Below are positions 24,882 to 32,849 of a DNA stretch of 41,164 nt, piece by piece. The notes under the pieces are model-generated. The model searched no databases, was not told the DNA's origin, and saw only the letters and a list, made by a program, of their open reading frames with translations. How positions within the stretch are numbered: position 1 is the stretch's first letter; each line of letters starts with the position of its first letter. Source of the DNA: Nocardiopsis xinjiangensis YIM 90004 (lineage in GTDB: Bacteria > Actinomycetota > Actinomycetes > Streptosporangiales > Streptosporangiaceae); the NCBI RefSeq assembly GCF_000341145.1, contig NZ_ANBE01000024.1, positions 43,817 to 84,980 on the forward strand. The letters run 5' to 3'. The position numbers and the translations under genes are program-made.

Positions 24882-25559
24882 ATGGTCGACCTCCCACAGT
24901 TGCCGGACGACCCCTCGAAACTGGCCCGGGAGCCGTTGCGGGAGCAGATCCGGCAGGTCCTGGTCGAGGGACTGCTGTCCGGCCGGTGGAAACCGGGGGA
25001 ACGCATCGTCGAGCGCCGCGTGGCCACGGAACTCAAGGTCAGCCAGGCCCCGGTCCGTGAGGCGCTGCGCGAGTTGGAGACGCTGCGCCTCATCGAGACC
25101 GTGCCGAACAAGGGCGCGAGGGTCCGCGCCTTCGGTGTACAGGACATGACGGAGATCTACCCCGTGCGTGCCGGTCTAGAGCTGGTCGCCGCACAGTTGG
25201 CCGCCGACCCCCTCGCCGACGATCCCTCGGTGCTCGAACGCGAGGTGGATGCGCTGCAACGGGCCACGGCACGCGGGGACGTCGCCGAGCAGATCCGGCA
25301 CAGCGTCGAGTTCCACCGCGAGGTCGTACGTGCCGCCGACAACAGCGTGCTCATGCACACCTGGGAATCGCTGGGCGTGGAGGTGTGGACCGCCCTGTCG
25401 GTGCGCTGGCTCGACATGGAGCTGCACGCCAAGGCCGCCGACCACGCGCAGATCGCCAATGCCTTCCGCTCCCGAGATCCGGCCGTGGGCCACATGCTCA
25501 GCGACCACGTCCTCAACTACGTCGAGGCGGCAGTGCGGTCCACGGAGAAAACGCGCTGA
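24882..25559 (+). CDS. GntR family regulator with FCD domain
   Basis: A 225-residue regulator. The N-terminal GntR winged helix (about 14-80) contains REQIRQVLVEGLLSGRWKPG and VSQAPVREALRELETLRLIE. The C-terminal FCD all-helical ligand domain (about 90-215) contains His and Asp residues such as HREVVRAAD and HAQIANAF that bind metal and carboxylate ligands. FCD regulators sense organic acids, as PdhR senses pyruvate. Only the part from ATG 24882 is domain-like, so that start is chosen over the longer frame. It lies directly upstream of the pdh operon, whose promoter carries a palindrome, and is the obvious candidate regulator. Confidence 0.87.
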   Translation: MVDLPQLPDDPSKLAREPLREQIRQVLVEGLLSGRWKPGERIVERRVATELKVSQAPVREALRELETLRLIETVPNKGARVRAFGVQDMTEIYPVRAGLELVAAQLAADPLADDPSVLEREVDALQRATARGDVAEQIRHSVEFHREVVRAADNSVLMHTWESLGVEVWTALSVRWLDMELHAKAADHAQIANAFRSRDPAVGHMLSDHVLNYVEAAVRSTEKTR

Positions 25560-25936
25560 ACCGGGCACCCGCTGCCCGACCCGACCATCAGCCCGAAATC
25601 CGACCATCTGTCGTAAACTTGTATTGATCGATCATCGATCAATCACTAGAGTGTGCGCGACACACATCACACTGGCATAGGGCACCGGAGACCGGGAAGC
25701 AATGCGAGCACGGGTCCGGTCGAGACAACAGCACACCGACCCGCGTTCGCTGCGCCGGGGAAGACACAGCCACGGTTCCCACGGCGCGCGCCCGCCACCA
25801 GCCACACAGTGCCGCCGCCATCCGAGTCGGGCGGCGGCGCACGCCACGGCCATGAACGACAGCAGGCCACGGCGAACCTGGCTCCTCGGCCCACAGGACG
25901 GGGCACCAGGTCTTCTCGTACGAAGAAAGGCACACC
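25560..25936 (+). other. Leader region of the pdh operon
   Basis: The 377-bp gap holds the operator-promoter at 25623-25652 and then about 280 bases of probable 5' leader. In the leader, GCCGCCGCC (25811-25819) and GGCGGCGGC (25830-25838) can form a 9-bp hairpin. No known riboswitch was recognised. Frames inside are Arg- and Pro-rich and look non-coding. Confidence 0.4.
25623..25652 (+). promoter_or_regulatory. pdh promoter overlapped by a perfect 21-bp palindrome
   Basis: ATTGATCGAT (25623-25632) and ATCGATCAAT (25634-25643) are perfect 10-bp arms around one C. A sigma70-like pair, TTGATC (25624) and TAGAGT (25647-25652), is spaced 17 bases. The palindrome covers the -35 box and spacer, as expected for a repressor. 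The upstream GntR/FCD protein is the likely binder (inference). Confidence 0.75.
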
Positions 25937-27040
25937 ATGGCTGACACGGCCAAGCCGAAGGGCGGCTCCGCCAAGGCCTCCGGGGCCCGACGGCGCACCC
26001 GCAAGGAGACCTCCGGCGTCTCCAACGAGAAACCCGAACTTCTCCTCGACTACTACCGCCGGATGCTCTTCGTCCGGCGTTTCGAGGAGCGCACCTCCCA
26101 GGCCTACACACAGGCCCGGATCGGCGGTTACTGCCACCTCAACCTCGGCGAGGAAGCCACCGTCGTCGGCCTGATGTCGGCCCTGCGCGAGACGGACTAC
26201 CTCTACACCAACTACCGCGACCACGGTTACGCCATCGAGAAAGGCATGGACCCCAAGCGGGTCATGGCCGAGCTCTACGGCCGCCAGGACGGTGTCGCCA
26301 GGGGTTGGGGCGGCTCCATGCACATGTACGACACCGAGACCCGGATGCTCGGCGGGTACGGCATCGTCGGCGGGCAGCTGCCCCTGGCCGCCGGTGCCGC
26401 ACTGGCCGTCTCCTACCGGGGCGGCGAGGACGTCGTCATGTGCCAGATGGGTGACGGCACCACCAACGTCGGTGCCTGGCACGAGACCCTCAACATCGCC
26501 AAGCTGTGGAACCTGCCGATCGTGTTCGTGGTGATCAACAACTTCACCGGCATGGGCACCTCCGTCGAGGAATCCTCCGCCGAGCCCGACCTGTACAAGC
26601 GCGGCTCCGCCTTCCGTATCGAGGGCGAGCGTGTGGACGGCCGCGACGTCCTGGCCGTACGTGACACGGCGGCCAGGCTCGTGGAGCGGGCGCGCAAGGA
26701 GCAGACCCCCTTCATCCTGGAAGCCTGGAGCTACCGCATGAAGGGCCACTCCGTCGTGGACCCGGCCAAGTACCGCACGCAGGAGGAGAAGGACGAGGCC
26801 CGGTCCAAGGAGAACGACCCCGTCGTGATCTTCGAGAACGAGCTCACCAAGGCCGGAGTCCTCGACGAGAAGACCCGCGACGAGATCGCCGCCTCCGTCA
26901 AGGAACGCGTCGCCGAGGCCGCCGACTTCGCGGAGAACAGTCCCCACCCGGACGTGGCGAGCCTCTTCGAATACACCTACGCCACCCCGGTGCCCAACGA
27001 GTCGCGGCGTATGCCCGCCGACCCGGTGTTCGCGGACTAG
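25937..27040 (+). CDS. pdhA: Pyruvate dehydrogenase E1 component alpha subunit
   Basis: A 367-residue thiamine-diphosphate enzyme subunit. Landmarks are GGYCHLNLGEEATVVG (about residue 57), GSMHMYD, and the ThDP motif running from MGDGTTNVGAWHETLN to VVINN (about 172-204). The phosphorylation-loop-like YRMKGHSVVDPAKYR follows near residue 270. The Gly-Tyr-Cys-His form is typical of pyruvate-type rather than branched-chain E1. It decarboxylates pyruvate with PdhB and passes acetyl groups to PdhC. GAAAGG precedes the ATG. It is first in a three-gene operon. Acetoin dehydrogenase is a close alternative, but no acetoin genes are nearby. Confidence 0.9.
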   Translation: MADTAKPKGGSAKASGARRRTRKETSGVSNEKPELLLDYYRRMLFVRRFEERTSQAYTQARIGGYCHLNLGEEATVVGLMSALRETDYLYTNYRDHGYAIEKGMDPKRVMAELYGRQDGVARGWGGSMHMYDTETRMLGGYGIVGGQLPLAAGAALAVSYRGGEDVVMCQMGDGTTNVGAWHETLNIAKLWNLPIVFVVINNFTGMGTSVEESSAEPDLYKRGSAFRIEGERVDGRDVLAVRDTAARLVERARKEQTPFILEAWSYRMKGHSVVDPAKYRTQEEKDEARSKENDPVVIFENELTKAGVLDEKTRDEIAASVKERVAEAADFAENSPHPDVASLFEYTYATPVPNESRRMPADPVFAD

Positions 27041-27056
27041 GAGAGAGAACGAACAC

Positions 27057-28070
27057 ATGTCTGTGATCACTTACCGCCAGGCTCTACGGGACACGCTCCG
27101 CGCCGAGATGGTCCGTGACGAGAACGTCTACGTCATCGGCGAGGAGATCGGTCTCTTCGAGGGCTCCTACAAGATCACCGAGGGCCTGCTCAAGGAGTTC
27201 GGCCCCAAGAGGGTCCGCGACACCCCGATCGCCGAGGAAGGTTTCGTCGGCGCCGCGGTCGGCTCGGCCATGCTCGGCCTGCGCCCGGTCGTCGAGCTGA
27301 TGACGATCAACTTCTCCCTGCTCGCGATCGACCAGATCATCAACCACGCCGCCAAGATCTACGGCATGTTCGGCGGCCAGACCAGCGTGCCGATGGTCAT
27401 CCGCACCCCCGGCGGCGGCGGGCAGCAGCTCGGTGCGACGCACTCGCAGAACATCGAGCTCTTCTACTCGTTCATCCCCGGACTCAAGGTGATGGCGCCC
27501 AGCACACCGGCCGAGGCCTCGTCGATGCTGCGCGCCGCCGTCCGCGACGACGACCCGGTGCTCTTCCTGGAGAACCTGGGCCTGTACAACTCCAAGGGCG
27601 AGGTCCCCGACGACTACGCCGAGCCGGAGAACGACAACGTGGCCACGATCGGCCGCGCCGGGGTGGCCCGCGAGGGCTCCGACATCACCCTCATCGGTTA
27701 CTCCCGTATGGCCTCGGTGGCCACCCAGGTCGCCGAGAAGCTCGCTGAGGAGGACATCAGCGTCGAGGTCGTCGACCTGCGCAGCCTCCGCCCCCTCGAC
27801 CGCCAGACCTTCGTGGACTCGGTCAAGAAAACCGGTTCCGCGGTGATCTGCGAGGACGACTGGCTGACCTACGGCATCGGTGCCGAGATCACCGCGTCGA
27901 TCCAGGAGGGTGCCTTCGACTACCTGGACGCCCCGGTGCGCCGGGTCGCCATGGCCGAGGTGCCCATGCCGTACGCCAAGCCGCTGGAGACGGCCGCGCT
28001 GCCCGGCGTGGAGTCGATCAGCACCGCCATCAAGGAGACCCTGAGCGCCGTCGGCAAACGGGTCGGGTAG
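27057..28070 (+). CDS. pdhB: Pyruvate dehydrogenase E1 component beta subunit
   Basis: A 337-residue transketolase-like subunit, with VIGEEIGLFEGSYKIT (about residues 26-41), the active-site IAEEGFVGAAVGSAM, RTPGGGGQQLGATHSQ (about 114-129) and a C-terminal transketolase domain (about 200-325, VEVVDLRSLRPLD). It pairs with PdhA in an alpha2beta2 E1. GGAGAGAGAA lies ahead of the ATG, 16 bases after the pdhA stop. The sequence fits the pyruvate/acetoin group of E1 beta subunits. Confidence 0.92.
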   Translation: MSVITYRQALRDTLRAEMVRDENVYVIGEEIGLFEGSYKITEGLLKEFGPKRVRDTPIAEEGFVGAAVGSAMLGLRPVVELMTINFSLLAIDQIINHAAKIYGMFGGQTSVPMVIRTPGGGGQQLGATHSQNIELFYSFIPGLKVMAPSTPAEASSMLRAAVRDDDPVLFLENLGLYNSKGEVPDDYAEPENDNVATIGRAGVAREGSDITLIGYSRMASVATQVAEKLAEEDISVEVVDLRSLRPLDRQTFVDSVKKTGSAVICEDDWLTYGIGAEITASIQEGAFDYLDAPVRRVAMAEVPMPYAKPLETAALPGVESISTAIKETLSAVGKRVG

Positions 28071-28081
28071 AGGGAGTACCA

Positions 28082-29395
28082 ATGAGCGAGATCCACATGC
28101 CGCGCCTCTCCGACACCATGGAGGAAGGCGTCATCAGCAGTTGGGTCAAGAACATCGGCGACAAGGTCGAGACCGGTGACGTGCTGCTCGAGATCGAGAC
28201 CGACAAGGCCGTCATGGAGTACGAGGCCTTCGACGAGGGTTACCTGGTCAAGCAGAGCGTCTCCGAGGGCGACACCGTCCCGATCGGCGAGGTCATCGGT
28301 CTGCTGGCCGACTCCCCGGACGCGGTTCCCGAGGAGTCCGGCGGCGGTTCGGAGCCTTCCGGGGGCCAGGCCGAGGAGACCGGCGGTTCCGAGGAGCAGA
28401 AGCAGGAGGAGCCTGCGGCCGAGGGGGCACAGCCCGCTCAGGAGAGCGAGCCGGCCCCGGCCCCGAGCGGGTCCGGACCGGAAGGCCGTCCGCGCACCTC
28501 CCCGCTGGCCCGGCGCCTGGCCAAGGAGTACGGCCTGGACATCAACAAGATCCAGGGCTCGGGCCCCAAGGGCCGTATCGTGCGTGCCGACATCGAGGCC
28601 GCGGCGGAGAAGGGGCAGCCCGTTCAGGAGCAGGCCCCGGCCGCGCAGCAGGAGAGCAAGCCGGCTCCCTCCGCCCCGGCCGCGGACCAGTCCTTCGACG
28701 ACGGCCGCGGATCCGAGGAGCTCAAGGTCAGCAACGTGCGCAAGGTCATCGCGCGCCGCCTGACCGAGAGCAAGCAGACCGTGCCGCACTTCTACCTGCG
28801 CCGCACGATCGACGCCGACGCGCTCAAGGCGTTCCGCTCGCAGATCAACGGACAGCTCGCAGACACCGGCGTGAAGGTCAGCTTCAACGACCTCATCGTC
28901 AAGGCCTGCGCGACGGGGCTGAAGCTGCACCCGGCCGTCAACACCTCCTGGGTGGACGACAAGCTGCTGCAGCACCACCGCATCAACGTGGGCGTGGCGG
29001 TGGCCGTGGACGCCGGCCTGGTCGTGCCGGTGCTGCACGACACCGACAAGAGCACGCTGTCGGAGATCTCCACGAACACGCGTGAGCTCGCCGGCAAGGC
29101 CCGTGACGGCAAGCTCAAGCCGCAGGAGATGAGCGGCGGCACCTTCAGCATCTCCAACCTGGGGATGTTCGGGATCGACAGCTTCTCGGCGGTCATCAAC
29201 CCGCCGGAGGCCGCGATCCTGGCGGTCGGTGCGATGCGCCAGGAACCGGTCGTCGTCGACGGCGAGGTCGAGGTGCGCAACCGTATCTCGCTGGAGCTGT
29301 CGGTGGACCACCGTGCCGTGGACGGCGCCGTGGGCGCCGCGTTCCTGAAGGACCTCGCGGAGATCCTCGAGGAGCCCATGCGCATCCTCCTGTAG
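28082..29395 (+). CDS. pdhC: Dihydrolipoamide acetyltransferase, E2 component
   Basis: A 437-residue E2. One lipoyl domain (1-75) has the lipoylated Lys in ETDKAVMEYE; an acidic Pro/Glu/Ala linker follows. A subunit-binding domain (about 138-175, SPLARRLAKEYGLDINKIQG) is followed by a second linker and a catalytic domain (about 215-437) with HRAVDGAVGAAFL, where His and Asp are catalytic. GAGGGAGTACC lies before the ATG. No E3 (lipoamide dehydrogenase) gene follows, so E3 must come from elsewhere. A strong terminator closes the operon. Confidence 0.93.
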   Translation: MSEIHMPRLSDTMEEGVISSWVKNIGDKVETGDVLLEIETDKAVMEYEAFDEGYLVKQSVSEGDTVPIGEVIGLLADSPDAVPEESGGGSEPSGGQAEETGGSEEQKQEEPAAEGAQPAQESEPAPAPSGSGPEGRPRTSPLARRLAKEYGLDINKIQGSGPKGRIVRADIEAAAEKGQPVQEQAPAAQQESKPAPSAPAADQSFDDGRGSEELKVSNVRKVIARRLTESKQTVPHFYLRRTIDADALKAFRSQINGQLADTGVKVSFNDLIVKACATGLKLHPAVNTSWVDDKLLQHHRINVGVAVAVDAGLVVPVLHDTDKSTLSEISTNTRELAGKARDGKLKPQEMSGGTFSISNLGMFGIDSFSAVINPPEAAILAVGAMRQEPVVVDGEVEVRNRISLELSVDHRAVDGAVGAAFLKDLAEILEEPMRILL

Positions 29396-29415
29396 GCACC
29401 GCCTGCACACGTGAG

Positions 29416-29451
29416 GAAGACCCCGGTCGGACTGTTCCGGCCGGGGTCTTC
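29416..29451 (+). terminator. Hairpin terminator of the pdh operon
   Basis: GAAGACCCCGG (29416-29426) and CCGGGGTCTTC (29441-29451) pair over 11 bases, extended by a U-G pair and three more pairs around a 6-base loop. It lies 20 bases past the pdhC stop codon. Confidence 0.85.
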
Positions 29452-29506
29452 GCCGTGCGTGGGGCTACGCCGGGGGCGCCGGACCGAATCGGTGTACGGT
29501 CGCGGC

Positions 29507-30283
29507 ATGACCCACGTCCTGCACCTGACCGAACTCGAACGCTGGACCTCCGAGGGCGACATCGAGGCCGAGTCCCTGAGCACCCAGGGGTTCGTGCACG
29601 CTTCCCCGGACGAGCCGACCCTGCTGGCGGTGGCCGATGCGCTCTACGCCGAGGCCACCGATCCGATGGTCGTGCTGGTCATCGACACCGGGGCCGTCCG
29701 AGCCGACGTGCGTTGGGAGCCGGCCGACCCCGCGCCACCGCCCGGGGTGGAGCCGGCTCTGCTCTTCCCGCACATCTACGGGCCGGTCCCCCGCGACGCC
29801 GTGGTGGAGGCATGCCACCTGCGCCGCGACCCGTGGGGACGGCACACCGCCGTGGAGAGGCGCCCGGCCACGGCCGAGCTGTTGGATCTGTGGCCCCACC
29901 CCGAGGGCGGCTGGTACCGGCAGACCTGGCGCACCGGCGAGCAGCTCCGACCGCGCGGTGTCTCCGGGGCGCGTGCCACCGCCACCGGTATCCAGTTCCT
30001 GCTTCCCCCGCAGGAGAGCTCCCGCTGGCACCGCGTTCGCTCCGACGAGATGTGGGTCTTCAACCGGGGCGGGCCGATGCTGTTGGAGTTCGGCGGTACC
30101 GGCGAAACACCCCGGTACGAGGGCGACGTCGTGCTGGGCTCCGAGATCGGAAGGGGCGAGAGCCTCCAGGTCCTGGTCCCCGCCGACACCTGGCAGGCCG
30201 CCCACCCGCTCTCCGACGAGGAGACCCTGGTCAGCTGTTTCGTCTCACCGGGTTTCGACTTCGCCGACTTCGAGGCGCGCTGA
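29507..30283 (+). CDS. DUF952-cupin_5 (DUF985) fusion protein
   Basis: A 258-residue protein of two small domains. Residues about 1-110 are DUF952 (VLHLTELERW, STQGFVHASPDEPTLLAVADALY, LFPHIYGPVPRDAVV). Residues about 125-255 are a cupin of the DUF985 type (LLDLWPHPEGGWYRQTW, TATGIQFLLPPQESSRWHRVRSDEMW, then PADTWQAA and LVSCFVSPGFDFADF). The functions of both are unknown; the cupin part may bind a sugar-like or small ligand. TACGGT at 29495-29500, six bases before the ATG, suggests a leaderless transcript. The long open frame upstream overlaps the pdh terminator and is not used. Confidence 0.85.
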   Translation: MTHVLHLTELERWTSEGDIEAESLSTQGFVHASPDEPTLLAVADALYAEATDPMVVLVIDTGAVRADVRWEPADPAPPPGVEPALLFPHIYGPVPRDAVVEACHLRRDPWGRHTAVERRPATAELLDLWPHPEGGWYRQTWRTGEQLRPRGVSGARATATGIQFLLPPQESSRWHRVRSDEMWVFNRGGPMLLEFGGTGETPRYEGDVVLGSEIGRGESLQVLVPADTWQAAHPLSDEETLVSCFVSPGFDFADFEAR

Positions 30284-30308
30284 CCGCGAGCTGGGCGCGT
30301 GGCAGAGG

Positions 30309-30833
30309 TCACCGGCGGGTGCACCGTGCCAGTTGAACAGCGGCGAGGGCGAAGAACACACCGCCCAGCAGCCAGTAGGGGGACCACAGGAACAGGTGCC
30401 AGTACAGGACGGGTGCGAAGGTGTCCGAGACATCCACGAGCCCGACCGCCATCAGGACCTGCTGGAGGATCCCGGCCCCGCCGTACAGCACCAGCAGCCC
30501 AGCGGCGAGTCCTCCGCCCGAGAGCAGGAACCAACGGGGAAACGCCTGCCCCCAGCGCTGCACCAGAGCCAGCGCCGATACGGCCACGGCGAATTTCCCC
30601 AGGGCCGAGGCCCACACGGCCGCCACCACGAGGGGATCGCCCTTCAGGGCCGGCGCGGTGACCGCCTCGCCGATCGTGGCCGACAACCATGTCCCGCCCA
30701 CCGCCCAGTACAGGCTGAGCAGGCCGAACAGGAAGGCCCAGACAGCAGCGGCGTAGGCGGGCCATGACGGCGACACCACGGCCTCGAGGGGGCGCAGGCC
30801 TCCGCCCCGGCCGACAACAGCCTTCTTCGGCAT
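30309..30833 (-). CDS. DUF3995-like four-helix membrane protein
   Basis: A 174-residue protein with four clear membrane segments (about 25-45, 70-95, 105-130 and 140-170) and the motif LLSLYWAVGGTW near residue 38, typical of DUF3995 proteins of unknown function. ATG 30833 is preferred over the longer frame because GGAGACGG lies just upstream. It converges on the DUF952-cupin gene with a 25-base gap. Confidence 0.75.
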   Translation of the reverse strand: MPKKAVVGRGGGLRPLEAVVSPSWPAYAAAVWAFLFGLLSLYWAVGGTWLSATIGEAVTAPALKGDPLVVAAVWASALGKFAVAVSALALVQRWGQAFPRWFLLSGGGLAAGLLVLYGGAGILQQVLMAVGLVDVSDTFAPVLYWHLFLWSPYWLLGGVFFALAAVQLARCTRR

Positions 30834-30932
30834 CCGTCCGTCTCCGTCCGACTCGGGGCAGATCCACCAGTACACCTTCGGACGCGTCCGCGCCGGGTCC
30901 GGTTCGGCTCATTCCCTCTCGCCGCGGAGCTT

Positions 30933-31311
30933 TCAGCTCACACGCGGGCGCCCCGGACCCTCGGCCCGGGTCCCGTCTTCGCTCGTGGGCGCCGGCGAGG
31001 CGGCGCAGGTCTCCCCGTGCTCCTGCTGCGCCGGCTCGGCGCACTCGCCGTAACGGACGTGGTCTCCCCTGCCCGGAGCGTCCACGCGTTCCTGTCGCCC
31101 CAGCCGGGCCGTGCCGTCCGGGGTGGTTCCCCCGGCCCTGTTCGATTCGCGTGCGGCGTCCATCGCGATCCGCGCCGGCACGAGGTCGACCGAGACCAGG
31201 GGTTGCCACAGGATGGCGGGTTCCTCCCCCCGTCCTGGTCCCGGCCTCGGCCGCGAGAATGGTCCCGGTTTCCTCCACCACGGCCCGAGCGATGCCGGTC
31301 TGCTCGGCCAT
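30933..31311 (-). pseudogene. Small gene of unknown function, apparently frameshifted in a G6 run
   Basis: An ATG at 31311 preceded by GGAGGGACCGG opens a frame with strong G/C third positions (product start AEQTGIARAVVEETGTILAA). At the minus-strand G6 tract (31231-31226) the coding signal moves to another frame, which continues with EEPAILWQPLVSVDLVPARI to a TGA at 30933. Removing one G joins the halves into about 125 residues without a stop. I do not recognise the family. It follows the PLDc_N gene by 49 bases on the same strand. A sequencing error, a recent mutation or programmed slippage are all possible. Confidence 0.5.
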
Positions 31312-31360
31312 CCGGTCCCTCCGGGAGGAGTCGCCGGTGTCCTTCGAGCGGCACTACCCG

Positions 31361-31723
31361 TCAGGCAGTGCCCGTGCCCGGCCCCAGGTCGGGCTGGGAC
31401 GAGGGGTTGTCGCTGTGGTTCCCGACGCTGGGGGGACCGCCGTGGCGGGCCTTGCCCTTGTCGATACCGAGGAGTCGGTTGAGGTGACGCTTGCGTCCGA
31501 CGACGAACCAGGCCACCGCTCCGACGATCGGGAACCAGAGGATGAGGATCACCCACAGGAGTTTGCCGCCGGCTGTGGTGTCGGGGTTGATCAGAGTGGA
31601 GATGATCGCGGCGATGACGAGGATCAGCACGGCCAGGCCCAGCAGCCCCATGACCACTCCGAAGAGGACAGCTGCCCAGCCGAGTTCGTGTTCCCCCGCG
31701 GCTTCTGCGAGTTGTGTGATCAT
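31361..31723 (-). CDS. PLDc_N domain small membrane protein
   Basis: A 120-residue protein with two membrane segments. The second half of the domain is the phospholipase D-nuclease N-terminal (PLDc_N) signature, GKLLWVILILWFPIVGAVAWFVVGR (split here: GKLLWVILILWFP then IVGAVAWFVVGR), followed by a basic and Pro-rich cytoplasmic tail. Stand-alone PLDc_N proteins are common in actinomycetes, have no catalytic part and have no known role. ATG 31723 has GGGGGAG very close upstream; ATG 31738 is an alternative adding five residues. Confidence 0.8.
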   Translation of the reverse strand: MITQLAEAAGEHELGWAAVLFGVVMGLLGLAVLILVIAAIISTLINPDTTAGGKLLWVILILWFPIVGAVAWFVVGRKRHLNRLLGIDKGKARHGGPPSVGNHSDNPSSQPDLGPGTGTA

Positions 31724-32033
31724 GACTCCCCCATACATGAAGTACGCCTATTGTCACGCAGGGTAGTTCACGTGTCTGTTGTGCTCCCTCTCCCCGGCCC
31801 TCCGGGCGTTTCCTCGGGGCCCCGGCACCGTCCCGAGGTTCCGAATCCGCGTCCCAGAGGGGTACAGCACCGACTACTCATGAGTAGGGGCTTCTACCAG
31901 GGTTTTCCGCTGCTTTACTGGGAACATGGGCGAGCTTCGGCGATCTGGCAGGTTCACTCCCGACCATCCAGACGTGGGTCACCGCAGAACCACACCCACG
32001 ACCGTGTCGGCGGCTGCCGGGAACACCTGAGCA
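31724..32033. other. Divergent intergenic region with palindrome and possible 34-codon leader ORF
   Basis: Between the PLDc_N gene and the GntR gene, CTACTCA/TGAGTAG at 31874-31887 is a perfect 14-bp palindrome and a candidate operator for the GntR protein. An ATG frame at 31926-32030 codes for 34 residues and stops four bases before the GntR GTG. It could be a leader ORF coupled to the regulator, which lacks a clear ribosome site of its own. Evidence for its translation is weak. Confidence 0.4.
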
Positions 32034-32771
32034 GTGGAGAGGCAACCACGCTACGTCTGGCTCGCCGACCAGCTCCGGCGACCGATCCTGCGCGGTGAGC
32101 TCGGCCCCGGCACGCGCCTGCCCTCCCGGACCCGCCTCGCCCGCAACTACCGGGTCAGCGAACAGGTCTCCCGCGCAGCCCTGCGCCTGCTCGCCACCGA
32201 GGGCATCGTCGAGGCCCGCCGCGGCTCGGGTTACTTCGTACGCGAGGACCCCATGCGGGTCCGTTTCCTGCGCACCGACACCGGATCGGTCCACGGGTTG
32301 GGAGGCCTGCGCCGCGAGGTCGTGGGCACCGAACAGCAGCTCGGCCCTCCCCCCGCCTCCACACGCCTGCGCCTTCGTCCTGGCGACCCGGTCTACCTGA
32401 CCACCGCACGCGGCATGTCCCTGGATCACCCCGTCGCCCTGCACCTGTCATGGGAACCGGCTCTCATCACCGCCGGCACCCTGCGTACCCCCTTCGACGC
32501 CGAACCCGGCGACAGCCTGCTCGACCGGCTCGACGCTGCGGGCCACCCCGTCGACGGGGTCGTGGAGGAGGTGTGCCTGCGGTACCTGCAGGAGACCGAG
32601 GCCGAGCTCCTGCACGCGACCGCGGGCATCCCGGTCCTGGTCGTCGAACGCACCCACTACTGCGGCGGCCGCCCCGTGGAGACCTCCGACCTCGTGAGCA
32701 CCACCGACCAGTGCCGGCTCGTCTACCGGCTCTCCCTGCCACGGCCGCGCGGCCCCGCCGACCCCGGTTGA
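32034..32771 (+). CDS. GntR family regulator, HutC type (UTRA domain)
   Basis: A 245-residue regulator. The N-terminal winged helix (about 5-72) has LADQLRRPILRGELGPGTRLPS and VSEQVSRAALRLLATEGIVEARRGSGYFV (split as helix and wing), and a UTRA ligand domain (about 85-235) contains PGDPVYLTTARGM and PVLVVERTHYCGGRPVETSDLV. HutC-type regulators sense sugars, amino acids or other small ligands. The GTG start follows a short upstream ORF. Neither neighbour suggests a target, so autoregulation through the palindrome at 31874 is the only proposal I can make. Confidence 0.87.
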   Translation: MERQPRYVWLADQLRRPILRGELGPGTRLPSRTRLARNYRVSEQVSRAALRLLATEGIVEARRGSGYFVREDPMRVRFLRTDTGSVHGLGGLRREVVGTEQQLGPPPASTRLRLRPGDPVYLTTARGMSLDHPVALHLSWEPALITAGTLRTPFDAEPGDSLLDRLDAAGHPVDGVVEEVCLRYLQETEAELLHATAGIPVLVVERTHYCGGRPVETSDLVSTTDQCRLVYRLSLPRPRGPADPG

Positions 32772-32791
32772 CGGGGCCGCGCACACAGAAA

Positions 32792-32830
32792 CGCCGCAGC
32801 CGACGGACGAACGGTCCATCGGCTGCGGCG
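32792..32830. terminator. Bidirectional hairpin between the GntR gene and asd
   Basis: CGCCGCAGCCGA (32792-32803) and TCGGCTGCGGCG (32819-32830) pair perfectly over 12 bases, with GGAC/GTCC pairing again inside the loop. It lies between two convergent genes and can serve both. Confidence 0.8.
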
Positions 32831-32849
32831 CGGTGTCAGTGCCTCGGGG

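Noticed and set aside
25702..25944. 80-codon ORF running into pdhA, possible leader peptide
   Set aside because: The product is Arg/His/Pro-rich with no domain and poor codon bias, and it lies in the probable untranslated leader.
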